Origin: Bidens hawaiensis
Lineage: Eukaryota > Streptophyta > Magnoliopsida > Asterales > Asteraceae
Length of the DNA stretch: 64,000 nucleotides
Assembly: GCA_021521415.1 (NCBI GenBank)
Contig: JAIQDT010000675.1
Span: 434,001 to 498,000 of the forward strand
Direction of reading: 5' to 3'
The notes beneath the pieces were generated by a model, which was not told the origin of the DNA, did no database searches, and saw only the letters and a program-made list of their open reading frames with translations. This document shows positions 46,041-58,017 of the stretch, in pieces; position 1 is the stretch's first letter, and each line of letters starts with the position of its first letter. The position numbers were made by a program, and so were the translations under genes.

Positions 46041-48051
46041 TGTAACGCCCGTTGATTCTGATTTCAAGGATTAAAGATTGTTGAGTGTGTACAACTCTCG
46101 GGATTTATCCGACGTTTCTCGGAGGCCTTTATGTCATCCCGGTACGCCTAATCGCTTAAGTTTTCTTCCAAGTTGCATTATTATTAAATTCCGGTGGCTA
46201 GAATGAAAATGTTTTATATTATAACATTAAACAAAAAAATAAAACCCTAACCCTATGCAGCTGGTCCGATCGGCCACTTCCAGCCACCCCCTCCCTTCTT
46301 TTCTTTGACTTTTTGATCGATTCCAAGTTCCTAGAGGTAGTTCAAGGTATGTACTACAATCCCCTACACCCTTTTTGCTCACCCCTAATCGTTTTGATGC
46401 TCAATTTTGACAAAACTTTTCGTTGGGCAGATTTTGGCTAGAGTGCAATTGACCCACTTTCCGTGGATAAAAATTAGAGTTTCTAGTGTAGAAAGATCCC
46501 CAGGTATGACATTTACATCATATTAAAATTTCGTAGTCATTGGAGGTGTTTAGGTCGGTCAATCGATTTTAGTTCGAAAACTAGGGTTTATCGGGTGTAG
46601 AATTGCAAATTGTTGAGTTTGATGCGTTAGTTGATCGGGTGACCGACCGATTCTGTTCGTGCAGCCCTAGGGGGGTTTAAGGGCTGTGGAAAAATTATTT
46701 TTTGGTGCTCGGGGCTGTCGGGGTTGGTGCTTCGTCAATCGAGTCGGCGGTGCGCGAATTTTCGTTTAAATGTTAAAGTGTTGTAAAAAGGAACCGTCAA
46801 CCCTATCAACTCGGGTGGCATAATTATGATGAATGAAAAGGTTTAAGATGGAATTTGGTCCATTCGGGGCTGATTCGGTTAACAAATGGTTTTAAGGATT
46901 ATTTCACGCGCATTCGACCCGATTTGACTACCTTTGGGCCTTGGGCCAAGTGTTGGGCCTTGGGCCAAGTATTGGGCCTCGGGCCAAGTTGTTGGGCCTT
47001 GGGCCATGTGTTGGGCCTTGGGCCAAGTATTGGGTCTTGGGCCAAGTTGTTGGGCCTTGGGCCAAAGTGTTGGGCTTGTACGGCCCATTAGGCTAGAGTG
47101 TTCCTACAGTCTAGTTTAATAACGCGTTATGTATAATTTACAGGCCCTTGCTTGTGATTTTGCCCTTAGAAACTTCCTAGCTCGTTGCAAGTATTCGATC
47201 GATCTCAGGTGAGTTCATGATGCCCCCTTTTTTACTCATTTTACTTTTGGGCTAGCATGCGCACCTAAATGTTTTCTTACTTGATGAAATGTTTTTAAAA
47301 TGATTTATATAGGCTTGCTAGTATATGGTAAGCCTTGGGATGTTAAATATATATATATATGTGTATATACATTATTTCTTGGCCTCTATTTGGCGATGTT
47401 GTAGTCGTTTCGACTACTGATGTTGTGTATGCCTACTTTGTGTTTGCATGCACTGATGTTACGTGTTTGGGTTGTACGTTTGCTTGACCCTGATGTTATA
47501 TGTGGATGTTATACATATATACTGTTATGTATATAGGGATGTTATTGAATGGATGTTTACATATACATTTTGTATATGAATGTATGAGGATGTTTAAGTT
47601 CGGTAATGATGATCAAATGGATGTACCCTTTTACTATTAGAAAACCTTTGGTATGACTATCATGATTTTTACTACTGATATCTTTTACTTAAAACTTGAA
47701 CTCACTCAGCTCAAGCAGACTTTGTGTGCATGTTAGTGTAAGTTTCAGGATTTGGAAGAGGATGCCTTATCGCTTGGACGTGCACGGAGCTACTTGGATG
47801 GTGAAGGGCATACTGGAAGGAAGAATTGTTATGAATATTTTATTTCAAGGAAACTTATAAAAGTTATATTTACTTTGGATTTTGGGCAAAATTCCCGGGT
47901 TTCGGGAACTTATTTCATTTTTCATGTTTTCCGCAAAATTGATACTCTGATACGTTTGTTTTAATGGAAGAAATGGGTTTTAAGTTTATTAAATTTTACG
48001 AGTGTTTGAATGATTACCAACTGTGGGGTTCCCGGGGTTCGGGGCCTTACA
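46041..48051 (+). repeat. 3' LTR of gypsy element 2
   Basis: 2011 bp, starting TGTAACGCCCGTTGATTC after the PPT AAGGGGGGTGG and ending GGGGCCTTACA. It is about 40 bp longer than the LTRs of element 1, partly because of a tandem array at 46933-47085 that those lack. A CCCTAACCCTA stretch near 46243 is internal to the LTR. Confidence 0.9.
46933..47085 (+). repeat. 19/20-bp tandem array with 58-bp higher order, in LTR
   Basis: Seven units of the form GGGCCTTGGGCCAAGTGTT run head to tail. Unit endings cycle GTGTT, GTATT, GTTGTT, so lengths go 19, 19, 20 and the triplet (58 bp) itself repeats twice. Open frames across it on both strands are low-complexity artefacts. Confidence 0.85.
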
Positions 48052-48722
48052 GACGGTCCATTAGAGTTAGGAGTTATGTTCATAACAGGATTGAGGAGGA
48101 ATTGATCCACATCTCAGATAAATCCAGTCTTAATGTTTGTCTTTAAACGAGTCACTAGGTTTGTGGAAAAAAAAAACTAGTTATAAGATATCACCACACC
48201 AATTGGGTGATAAAGAAGGAGAAAGATTATTGAAGATACTTTGAAGCTCCCGAAGATGATTAGAAGTTTGTATATAACCCTTGTAAACCATAAATCTTGA
48301 ACCACCACAAAAACACCGAATTCCCATCTACCTACACTCACAAACCAAACACCAACTTATAATACCTTCTAATTTATGCAACCCTTCACAAAGGTGGAGA
48401 ATTGAACGTTTAACAAGCTTATTTATCATATGTTGCATTTGGCTAAGAGTGTTCATATACACAACATTAGATGTATGATCAGATATAAAGCCGAGTGTGT
48501 GTGAACATTGTGAGACGTGGCGTTTTGCATAAAAAGAAGCTCATTAAAACAAATCATCTTTTCATATATCCTTACATATATTCTAAAGATTTTAAGTTGG
48601 TTGTTTTGTTCCTGTTTCTAAGAATTCTTTGGGGATGTTTTAGCTTCGGTTTTAGCTTACTATTTTAGAGAATTTTTGTGATAGCTTACTTGAGGACAAG
48701 CAAGGTTCAGGTGTGGGAATTT
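48052..48722 (+). other. Athila-like 3' non-coding region
   Basis: A short tail reads RSYVHNRIEEE then stops. The end shows TTGAGGACAAGCAAGGTTC and GTGTGGGAATTT, the usual PPT-side sequence of Athila/Tat-type gypsy elements just before a TG-starting LTR. It probably belongs with the pol remnant at 39180-40543. Confidence 0.6.
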
Positions 48723-48916
48723 TGATGTATATAAAAATATACATCTTTCAAGCATCAAATAATCTCCAAAACATCATCTTTTATTGTAATATTAAGTTCA
48801 AATAGCTACCTATTATGTTATTTTCTATTTTTAGGTTTATTCCAGCCTCAAACGAAGAAATGATATACACGAAGAAAAATTAAGAAAATTTAAAGAAATT
48901 GTTTATCTGTCAGCTT

Positions 48917-49150
48917 AACATGCCACCATGTTCCAGTAACCACACCCTAGTGGTCACCTTTTCAAGATAAGACAAACCCTGGCACATCAAATACGGGGTC
49001 GTGCCTCATGCTCCACGCCCTTGTGGTCACCCTCTCAAGAAAAAACAAAAATCAGAGACCAAAATAACGGGGCCATGACTCACCTACCGCACCCCTATGG
49101 TCACCCTAACCAAATAAGACAAAAATGCAAGAATTTGGCATCCAAAACAC
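48917..49150 (+). repeat. 72-75 bp tandem units in Athila-like LTR
   Basis: The core CCACACCCTAGTGGTCACC recurs as CCACGCCCTTGTGGTCACCC and CGCACCCCTATGGTCACCC, each followed by an AAGACAAA-type stretch. The units are imperfect. Confidence 0.65.
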
Positions 49151-49287
49151 ACCTCCTTGTCTCAAGTACCATGCCCCCCTGTGAAAAACCATCATATCTA
49201 CAATCTGATAAGCAATTAATGCACATGGGCAACTCTCAACGGGGCCATGCCAATCATAATTGGGTCGTACCCCATTGGCCAGACAAC

Positions 49288-49297
49288 CTATAAATAG
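49288..49297 (+). promoter_or_regulatory. TATA-like box in Athila-like LTR
   Basis: CTATAAATAG is the best TATA match in this LTR and lies about 565 bp from its start, a reasonable place for the U3/R border. Inferred only. Confidence 0.4.
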
Positions 49298-50451
49298 TTG
49301 TGCATGTCTTATTGAATTGGGTGTGCTTGGAGAGGATTTGGATGGAGTTATCACTTAAAAGCACTCACTTTGCACTCAAATTGAAGATCCATTAAAGATT
49401 TTGAAGGCTTGGAGGTATCCATCATCATCATCATCCATCACCATTGAAGAAGGATTCATCACCAACTTGGTTAGATTGTTCTAAGTTTAATCATGTGTTT
49501 GATATATTCATCTTCTTTGATGTTCATTGTCATACTCATCATAAGCTAAACCTTTAAAAACTGTCTAAATCTATGATGAAACTTAACTCTATTTGATGAT
49601 TATATTAAATATGTGATTTAGTTTTTGTTAAGTAATGATTATTTTGCAATATCCTTTGATGAAACTTATTTTGTCATCTTAATCAATTAATTCAAGATTG
49701 ATGATTAATATCTTTAAAACAAATCTTTATAATCATTCATGATTCACTCATGTTCTTGGAGACTAGAATGATAGAAAGAAAAGCTTGATATTTCATCCAA
49801 AACATGTTTCCTTGTGTTGGACTTTGAAAAGATGAGATACATGCTATGATCAATTTCTCTAGTTTTGGTAATTCAAAAACAAGATTTTTAAGTACGGTTG
49901 ATTAGGTTTCCATGCTAGTTAAAGAAATCATATGTTAAAGGAATGCATAATTATAATCAACTTAAATCAACCAAGGGGGGTTGGTGACTAAACTCTAAAA
50001 GTTGTTAGGATTGGCGTTTGAGAAATCTAAGTCAATCCTAATTTTTATACTTCACTAAAACTACTTGCTTAATTAAATTGACATTTTTGTGGTAGACATG
50101 AAGTTATGCATTGTGCTTTCTTTTATGTTATAAGGTAATTCGCTTAGAAATGATGGGTTATTCTATCTTATATTATTAAAGCAAGTTTATTACATTCTTA
50201 ATATTAATAATCAAAGAGGAGCTAAGTGGATTCTATTCTTGATTTAGATGATAACCTTCATATATTGATTTTCTCGTCTAAAATCCATCTACTGGTTCAC
50301 CTACTTTACTTTACTTCAATCTAACAAATATTTAGTTCCAATACTATTCTACATATACGATAGATGTACTTGCCTATTTGTGTGTGGTTTAGTCTTTGTA
50401 GAAATCATTTTTATAAATTTAAAACACGATCTTGTGTGAAAAAAATCAACA

Positions 50452-50864
50452 TTTTACACACACACACACACACACGCAAACATCAAGAATCACTTCAACA
50501 TCGGATTTTCGGACTAACCTATGACTTGACAACCTTATATTCTGAAACCATTTAAATCATTAGGAAAGTAATACTTTCTTGTAACACAAAATTTTATTTA
50601 TGACATATATCATCTGAATAATGATAATATTTTCAGCTCTCGGAAACACAGATAATAAATGATTGTTAGTTTCTTGAACAAACTCATTTTTTGGTGTAAG
50701 TATTACTCATTCAATAAAGAAATCTATATTTTTGAAATATTCAAGAATAAAAGGATGTACAAAGTCAATTTATCATCTGATTAACAATGTGCTCAAGTCT
50801 AGCATTTGTATTCTTAAGGTAAGAATTTGTCTTATTCACCTAATAAACTAAAAATGTAGTCTAG

Positions 50865-50918
<54 letters not shown>

Positions 50919-52640
50919 TTTTGTTTTTAAGATGATGAAATTAACACAAATGATGGGTTGATTAAATAGTCAAGTAAAAAAGAGAAGTTATGTATGGATA
51001 CTCTTTAAAACCAACCCATAGACCGAAACTCATTCTAATCATAGATTGTTTTGACCTAAACCATGTTTAATTCTTTAATCGGTTAAAGAAACCCGCTCGT
51101 TTAAATTTACATAATCACCGATAATAGATAAATAGTGAATTTATCTTTTAAGGATTTGAAAAAAAAAGACTTGTAATTTACTAACAATCACATATATTTA
51201 ATAAGTTAAAGTTTATTGACATTTTTAATTTTATATTAAGCTCGGTCTTCATCCAATAATATAATTTCTTATAAAACATTAATATTAATAAACTAATATA
51301 ATATACTTAAAATTTTAATATTTTTGAATAATTATTCAAAATCAACGTGAAAAATGGTTATTTATAAAAGCTTAATATCAATAACTAATACAATACATTT
51401 ATATAAAACAAGATAGTATATTTATATTGATATTAAATTTGAATCAGGAAATGATTATTAAAAAGAGAAACCGATAATTTAAAAGAAAAAATGAAATATA
51501 AAACTACTAATAAGTAAGAGAAATATATTTAATATGAGAGAGAGAGAGAGAGAGAGGGGGGGGGGAGAGGAGAAAATCCTTTGTGAAGATCACTATAATG
51601 TGATGACATGTGACATTTAAAAACTTTTGTTTATCATATATTATAAATTAAGGGATGTGATCTTCATAAAACACTCCCATAGTGACTGTTTAGGCATATA
51701 CGACTCGTATAGGGTTATTTGGGCCGTATATGATACCCATGAATGTGAAGTCTATAGAGGGGACCAAAAATTAGTTTTTTGCAGTCTATACGACCCATAT
51801 AGCCCTACACGACCCGTATAGGGCTCCAACAGCTTGTGTAAGTTTGATACATTATAAAATATATACCACTCGTAAGAGGCTATATGATCATATAAAAAGA
51901 TTTTGCAGAAAAATTCAGGCCGGGTTTTGACCTACTGTCATGCGCAGCTTAAAAAGGACTTTACAAGCCTATATGGGTTGAAAATGAATTTACGAGCCTA
52001 TATGACACGTAAAGGCAGATTTTCAGGCCTCAAAGCTTAAAACATGAAAGATTTTTTATGGTTTCTAAGATTAAGCTAAAAGTATTTTACTAAATGCAAT
52101 ATCAGGATTAAAGCTTAAAACGTGAAAGATTAATTTGTTTTATGTTTTATAAGATTCTATTGAAAGTTGTTTGACTTGATGTAATATTAGAATTTAAGAT
52201 TCTACCGAAAATAATATGAATAGGTGTATAAGTTAGTTAATTTTTTCTTGTTCTATGTTGTTCTCGGTTCTCTTATTACGTAGATTAACGTAGTAGTATT
52301 ATAAGTTTTAAATGAATATAGTATTATACATCGATCTTTGATGATTATCTCTTCTTCTCGGTTCTCTAATGTCTTTTATTCAACCTCGCACTATTTAAGA
52401 GTCTTTCTTGGAGGCAATGGGGGTAGAGAGACCGTGTCGAGGATGTCATTAGGGTAGCCACTCCTTGGAGGGGCATGGTTGACGCTTGTAACAAAGCGAG
52501 GTATATAGAGATTACACTAGAGTTGTTATCCACTTTCAGTTTCAATTCAGTGCCTATCGAGTCTATTCAGACCATTCCTGCTATATCCATCCTCTTATGA
52601 GAGATTAAATATATCCTTGCAGTTAGTGGACGTAGTTAAG
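50452..52640. other. AT-rich interval with simple repeats
   Basis: There is no recognisable gene. It holds (AC)n at 50456-50475, (AT)n at about 50871-50907, (GA)n then poly(G) at 51537-51566, and a cluster of TATACGACCCGTATAG-like words at about 51685-52030. The part at 52390-52600 looks less AT-rich but matches nothing I know. Confidence 0.4.
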
Positions 52641-52654
52641 TTTAGACCAAACAT

Positions 52655-52845
52655 GTTCTTATTTTTAACGGCTTGTGTGTGTGTGTGTTTGCAACCTGAT
52701 CCTAACAAGTGTGTGAAATTGAATGTATTATAACTTATAACCCGTGTGGCGTAGTAATCTTCAAAGATTCCGTCTTTGGAGATTTCGTGTTTGAGACAAA
52801 GTTGTTTCTTGAACTCCATTTTGATATGGTTCCCGCATTAACCAT
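52655..52845 (-). pseudogene. gamma-tubulin exon 1 / intron 1 fragment
   Basis: Reading the minus strand, MEFKKQLCLKHEISKDGIFE is the gamma-tubulin N-terminal segment, preceded by a corrupted version of the NQVG region. The following intron start, including the GT-rich run and TTGCAACC, matches intron 1 of the complete gene (plus 6058-6280). The start codon region is lost, a Tyr codon is duplicated (DYYATR), and no later exon follows. It keeps the SKDGI residues missing from the complete gene, so it derives from a different or earlier copy. Confidence 0.8.
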
Positions 52846-53084
52846 ATCAAAATACCTTTAAGCTTTTATTTCTAAGGTTTCTGATGATGATGAAGGTAAC
52901 GCGAACGATGAGAATGAGAACAATTGTTGGAGTATGGGAAAAAACTGAAAGGGGAGCTAAAAACAAACGTAAGGGCCAACCAAATACACTAGTCTAAGGA
53001 ATATAACTTGAAAGAGTACATCTACCGATAAATATAAATGCCTACAAAAAATCTTATGTGTCACTCTCTGGTTTTCTTCATACC

Positions 53085-53340
53085 TCATATTAAGCCACCA
53101 GTTTGATTGATTTGTGATTTGAGGCTTCTCATGCATTTGACCCAAACTCGTGGGTATTAGTCTCACCAAATCTAGGTAGTCCTTAAATGGGTTATATCAT
53201 CTCATTTTTTTTTGTGAAGCCCTTTCATAATCAAACAATAATTTCGCAGGTCATGGGTCTCACCAAACCGGAATAGCCCTTAAGCGGTCTATAACACTTC
53301 TTTATTAGTGAAACACTTTCATCATCAAATTCAAATTAAT
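53085..53340 (+). repeat. fragment of the small Helitron family
   Basis: ATTAAGCCACCAG, GCATTTGACCCAAACTCG and GGTCTCACCAAACC match the bodies of the Helitrons at 7.7-11.2 kb in plus orientation. Neither end is preserved. Confidence 0.6.
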
Positions 53341-53719
53341 TTCTCTTCGTTACATATTCTCCGGCGCCGATGTATCCTCTTCATTCCAGGTTAACTTCGA
53401 TTACCATCCACCCTCGTCAACCCCCTCTCATGCATCAACTACCATCGTCACCTACATCTACCACCCCTTTTTCATAAGACAAATATTTGTTTTCATGTTT
53501 GTTTGTTTAAAAAGATCAACATGTTCTTATTCGTTTGATAAAAGTCTAAAAATCTACGCATCTCAATTGAAAGAACCCAAACATTATCAAATATAATGAA
53601 CGTAAGAAACTAATATATACGTATTAAACTAAAACAAAACTGTGCTAAAAAATAAAATAGCAAAAGGATTAAAAACAAAAACCTAAATAAACCCTCATAA
53701 TACGTGAAGCTCAAACTAG

Positions 53720-53720
<1 letters not shown>

Positions 53721-53762
<42 letters not shown>
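53721..53762. repeat. (AT)n microsatellite
   Basis: An uninterrupted AT dinucleotide run of about 42 bp, abutting the MITE that starts at 53763. Confidence 0.9.
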
Positions 53763-53765
<3 letters not shown>

Positions 53766-54463
53766 AGAGGATCAAGAGAAAACTCATCTTTAGAGAGAAA
53801 ACTTAAAAACTTCTAAAAAATTATTTTTAATTAAAAATAAAAAAATATTTTCAAATTTTTGTTTTTGCCATTATTCTTGTTTTTCTTATCCTTTGCTCAA
53901 AAAAAATAAAAAAAAATCAAAAAACAAAAAAAAACATTGTAACGCACATACGTATTACTATGCGATACCTTTGTATTACACATGTGTATTACTATGTATT
54001 TTTGAGTTTAATAGTGTTTAATTGTATATATTCGATATTTGTGTATTGTATATCTGTAGTAGTGTTGTATTATATGTAAAAAAAATAATAATAAATAAAA
54101 GTCGATGTGATGCACATGTACGTTAATGTTGAATTACACATACGTACTAATGTGTATTCGATGTATGTATTAGTCTTAAATTGTATATATACAACAGTGT
54201 GTATCAAATATATACAATAGTGTTGTATTCTATTTCTATGCAATACAAACAATGTTGCATATATGCAATGCAATGCACACTATTACACATGCGCACTATA
54301 CCGACGAGGTTACCAACAATTTTTTTTTGGAACCAATAACAACATATAAGAATAATGGGAAAAAAATAAACTTAAAAGAAAATTTTAAAAAAAGTTAAAA
54401 ATAGTTTTTAGGAGTTTTTAAGTTTTCTCTTTAAGAGGAGTTTTCACTAGATCCCACCCCTAT
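53763..54463. mobile_element. MULE-like MITE
   Basis: The left end (GGAGAGGATCAAGAGAAAAC, then AGAGAGAAAACTTAAAAACT) pairs with the right end (AGTTTTTAAGTTTTCTCTTT, ending TAGATCCCACCCC). The terminal inverted repeats are about 60 bp with a few mismatches. The 700-bp interior is AT-rich with short open frames only. The element is bordered by (AT)n on the left, so a target duplication cannot be read. Confidence 0.7.
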
Positions 54464-54739
54464 ATATACACACACACTATATTATAAAGCATACTGGAGG
54501 GTGTTTTGGTTAAAAATTACGCAAGTATAATCAAGTAATAAAACTTTGACTATGAGGTAGGATGCTTGTGAAATTCAAAAAAAAAAAAAAAAGAAAAAAA
54601 GAAAGTAAATCGAGTAGCACAATGATGTAGTGAAGAGAAACCCTTAATTCTTTAAGGATCTCCGGCAAAAAACCTAAGGAGGGGAAAGCTATCCCACTGC
54701 TTCAGATTTACTAAGTAAAAAAATGGTGATTACAATTTT

Positions 54740-55372
54740 TAGGGGTCATTTTTATTCATAGTGATCCTGACGAGTAATCGGGATCCCTAATGAGGTCCGG
54801 TATCTTGAACTAACCGTTTCGATGTCATTATTTTTGCCTGCAGGTAACTCATCTAAGTAACAACCTAAATGGCTAATAGGACTTAGTCTTGCTTAAATAT
54901 CGGAAGACTAGTCATTATGCACGCGAAGGAGAAGGACGTAGTCTCACAATGATCACAAGGCTAGGGATTTGGGTTTTATCACATTATTTTTATTTTATTT
55001 TTCTTTATAAGGAGGCTATTGAGAACGAAATATGACACTTCACACTCCTCACTTTCACTTATGTATTCTAGCATTCGTTCTTCAATAGTTCTTGAGCTGT
55101 ACTTGCCATTTTTATTAATAAATTTGAGGCAATGGATAATTTTCTCATTCCGAGATTTTTTGCCGAAGATCCTCACCATCATCAAAGGGTTTTCTTTGCT
55201 ATATCATGTGTCAATCCCTTACTTTACTTCACTAATTTATCATTTTTGTGAAGAACACTCTACCTTACATTCTAAGTTTAATCCCTTAATTGGCTTGGTA
55301 ATTTTTGACAAAAACAGTTTGTCGGCCACCGTGGGCCAAGTGGTGTTTTCATCCTTAATATAAACTAAATAT
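54740..55372 (+). repeat. gypsy (Tat-like) LTR/leader fragment, left direct copy
   Basis: It carries TTTTTATTCATAGTGATCCT, TAACAACCTAAATGGCTAA and GGACTTAGTCTTGCTTAAAT, then GTTTGTCGGCCACCGTGGGC near the end. The last motif resembles the sequence around the 5' LTR end of Tat-type plant gypsy elements. A matching copy in the same orientation lies at 63184-63820. Coding domains are absent. The assignment to an LTR is inferred. Confidence 0.5.
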
Positions 55373-55830
55373 ATATCTTAAAATAAAGCTATTGTGTTAC
55401 TAGCGGGTTTAGCTTATTGCTTTCGGCCAGATTGATTTCCTTGTTATCTTGTGTGTTTCTGATCGGAGGTATTTTTACGGTGGATTCCAAAAAACAATAG
55501 AATTCTATTTAATTATTAAAAAAATTTGAAAATTATAACACAAAAGTAACTTAACTAAATTCAAGATTACATCATCGGACATGCAATTACATATCTTGAA
55601 ACATTGATTTTATCCAAAAAAAAAGGGCACAAATTCTTCTTGGATCTTATTGACCTTGATGCTAATGGTTCTGTGAGTATGGCAAATCAAGCAAGCATCA
55701 CTCCATTATCACAGTCTAAGCAGAATCAAAGACCGCATGATTGCAATAATACCAGTGCCATCCGATTTTTGCAGCGACAGCACATCCCATCAAATTGTAA
55801 GCTGCAAGAGGGGACTAAAGTCAATTCAAC

Positions 55831-55993
55831 TTATTCTTTAAAGATTCCTTTCTCAGCCACCTCCAACTCAGACACTCGGTCAGCATAGTGCTTGCACAAT
55901 TCTTGGTAAAGTGCAAGCTCTTTTTCCACAGCCTTTCTTTTTTCTGCTTCTTGATATGGGACTCTCTGCCACATAATCAATTGAATCCTCTTC
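55831..55993 (-). pseudogene. captured exon fragment, coiled-coil-like C-terminus
   Basis: On the minus strand an acceptor-like TTCATGTAG precedes an open frame reading RIQLIMWQRVPYQEAEKRKA, then LALYQELCKHYADRVSELE and FKE before TAA. The composition (Glu, Lys, Leu in heptad-like spacing) suggests a short coiled coil at a protein C-terminus. I do not recognise the parent gene. A damaged copy lies in the right arm at about 62581-62720 with an internal deletion. Reading it as coding is inference from the intact frame and acceptor site. Confidence 0.4.
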
Positions 55994-56788
55994 TACATGA
56001 ACATGAAAATTCCTTAATATAAAATTTACATAAATCTAAATTGGATATAGAACTTCAAATAAAGCTACTGTGTTACCATATGGTGGAGCGGCGGAACTGA
56101 TTGCTTTCGGTTAGAGTGAGCTCCTTTTTCGGCTTGGGTGTTTCTGATCGGGGGCATTTTTATAGTGACTTTGATGAGCTACAAGTAGAATAAAATGGGC
56201 AATCAAGGAAGAGATGGTGATTACTAATAGGAAAAGATATGTGTCCCTTGTCATTTGATGGACTTCTATGGATTAAAATCAATTGCATAAGCGGTTTTTA
56301 TAACCAGAGGGGATGACATATATTTATTACTCATATTACGTGAAGATTGTCACCCAAACATAAATGCTCTCTTGGGAAACGTATTTATTTTCAGCCAAAA
56401 AAAGATTTTTTTTAGAAAAAGTAAAAGAAATAAATGATTTTCTTTTGTAATTAATAATGAACCATTCCGTAAACCAAATTTCATTCAAAATAACAAGTTT
56501 TATTTCTTTATTTTGTTTAATATATAATCTGATATTATTCAAATAACTTGTAATGCTATTTAATGAAATTTAATGTTTTTCATGATTTAGTTAAAATTGA
56601 TATAACTAAGTTATAAATATTAATTAATACATAGTTATGAACAAAAAATTAAAGTTAGAATATATATATATTTTTATGAATAGAAAAAACTTTACTGCGA
56701 AATAAATCTTGGCTAGTAAGAATAATTATATTTATTATGCATTTAACTATAATACATAGCCCAAAAATTATTATTATTATTATCTAGA

Positions 56789-57944
56789 TCTATAATATAT
56801 ATAAATGAAACCTCTAATATTCAACGTGTCATGTTCTGGGCGTCCTCACTTCATAAGAAGCCACATGATTGCTTGATTTCTAAATGTTGAGCTCTCATTG
56901 ATTTAACCCGGTATTGACCCGAATAACCCTACAAGCCATAACATCTCTCAACGTACTTTGATTTTGTAAACCCTATCTATCTCTTTCTCTGTTTTCTGTT
57001 TTTTTTATCTATACAATTGCAAGCCTCACAAAGATTATGCCAGACTTATCTTGACGTTTCATCAAATCATATAAAGCAAAGGTTTTCCCCAATCTTCTCA
57101 TTCACTCATCCTTCTAAACCCTAAATCTGTCATCCTCCTTCATCATTCATTCCTAGGTGATCTTGTCGTCCTCTTTCAAAAAAAATAATAAAGAAAAAGA
57201 CACAATGTCGAGGAAAAAGACAAAATGACTAAAATAAACAAAAAACACAATTATAAATAAAAGAAAACACAATAGATCATAAAATATTATACAATTCTGA
57301 GCAAAATATAAGACAATGCTGAGTAATATCACACAATATCGAGGAAAAAAAGACACAATGTCAAGGGAAAAATACACAATTAATGATGAAAATAAACAAA
57401 AAAAAAGAAAAAGAACACAATGATAAATAAAAAGACACAATGATTTTTTATCCTCAACAATGTGTGTTTTTAATGAACGAGGAAGACGGGTGGAACATTC
57501 AAGTTTTTTTTACTTTTTTTTATTTTTTATTTATATTTTATGTTATAATTTTTTTATTATTTTTAGGGTTTTTTAGGCCACAAATCCTTATCATCTTTTT
57601 TATTTTTGTCCCGTTTTGAAGAATAATTTGACCCTTAATTTTTATATCTTGATAAAAGTGGCTGGGTCAGGTTATATAATTGATAGTTGCAATTCTTTTG
57701 ACTGTTTGATGTGGTTATATAAGCTCTTGAGATCAAAGTCACTTCCAAGTATCAAAGTTCTTTTAGTCACTTTATTTCTCATTCTTTAAAATTCAAGAAA
57801 TTTTATAATGTAGTCTTTTATTCTTCTGGGTAGTTCAACGCACAATTACCATGTAACAGATTGTAGTTTCCCTATAATTAATGATGGATCCGCCGCCCCT
57901 CTTTCATCCTTAATAGTTAATCCGCACCACCCTATCAGATAAGG
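56789..57944 (+). mobile_element. Helitron-like 5' segment in left arm
   Basis: It begins A^TCTATAATATATATAAATG, the same 5' signature as the minus-strand Helitrons near 8.86 kb, followed by AACCTC and the family phrase AACCCGGTATTGACCCGAAT. No 3' hairpin/CTAG was found before the palindrome centre, so the element is incomplete. Confidence 0.5.
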
Positions 57945-58017
57945 ATGGTGCAACCTAGCAATAAAAGTCACAAACTGTTACGATCTTTTACCATGATTTA
58001 AATTTTAAGATAAAATT

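Larger units (their letters stand above)
40544..48051 (+). mobile_element. Ty3/gypsy chromovirus-like element 2 (5' LTR truncated)
   Basis: Second copy of the family of element 1. Only the last 360 bp of the 5' LTR remain (40544-40903), followed by PBS, gag, pol, a PPT (46027-46037) and a complete 3' LTR (46041-48051). The truncated left edge joins Athila-like pol directly, and the right edge leads into an Athila-like 3' region. No target duplication can be checked because the left end is missing. Coding regions are better preserved than in element 1 but still carry stops. Confidence 0.88.
48723..50451 (+). repeat. Athila-like LTR
   Basis: It starts TGATGTATATAAAAATATAC right after the PPT-like tract. 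It carries a TATA-like box (CTATAAATAG, 49288-49297) after a GGGGCCATGCC-rich part and three 72-75 bp tandem units at about 48917-49150. The end is set at AAATCAACA near 50451 by resemblance to Athila LTR ends and is uncertain; an (AC)n run follows. Confidence 0.55.
55373..57944. repeat. left arm of large inverted repeat
   Basis: Reading outward to inward, this arm is the reverse complement of 58018-59520 joined to 62061-63170, with substitutions and indels. Anchors include AATAAAGCTATTGTGTTACT (55381), CATAGCCCAAAAATTATTAT (56755), TCTATAATATATATAAATGA (56789) and AACGCACAATTACCATGTAA (57838). The inner end is separated from the right arm by a loop of about 70 bases. Confidence 0.85.

Noticed and set aside
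46855..47119. Open frames rich in Gly-Leu-Gly-Pro or Trp-Ala in the 3' LTR of element 2
   Set aside because: They follow from the 19/20-bp tandem array and occur in several frames and both strands.
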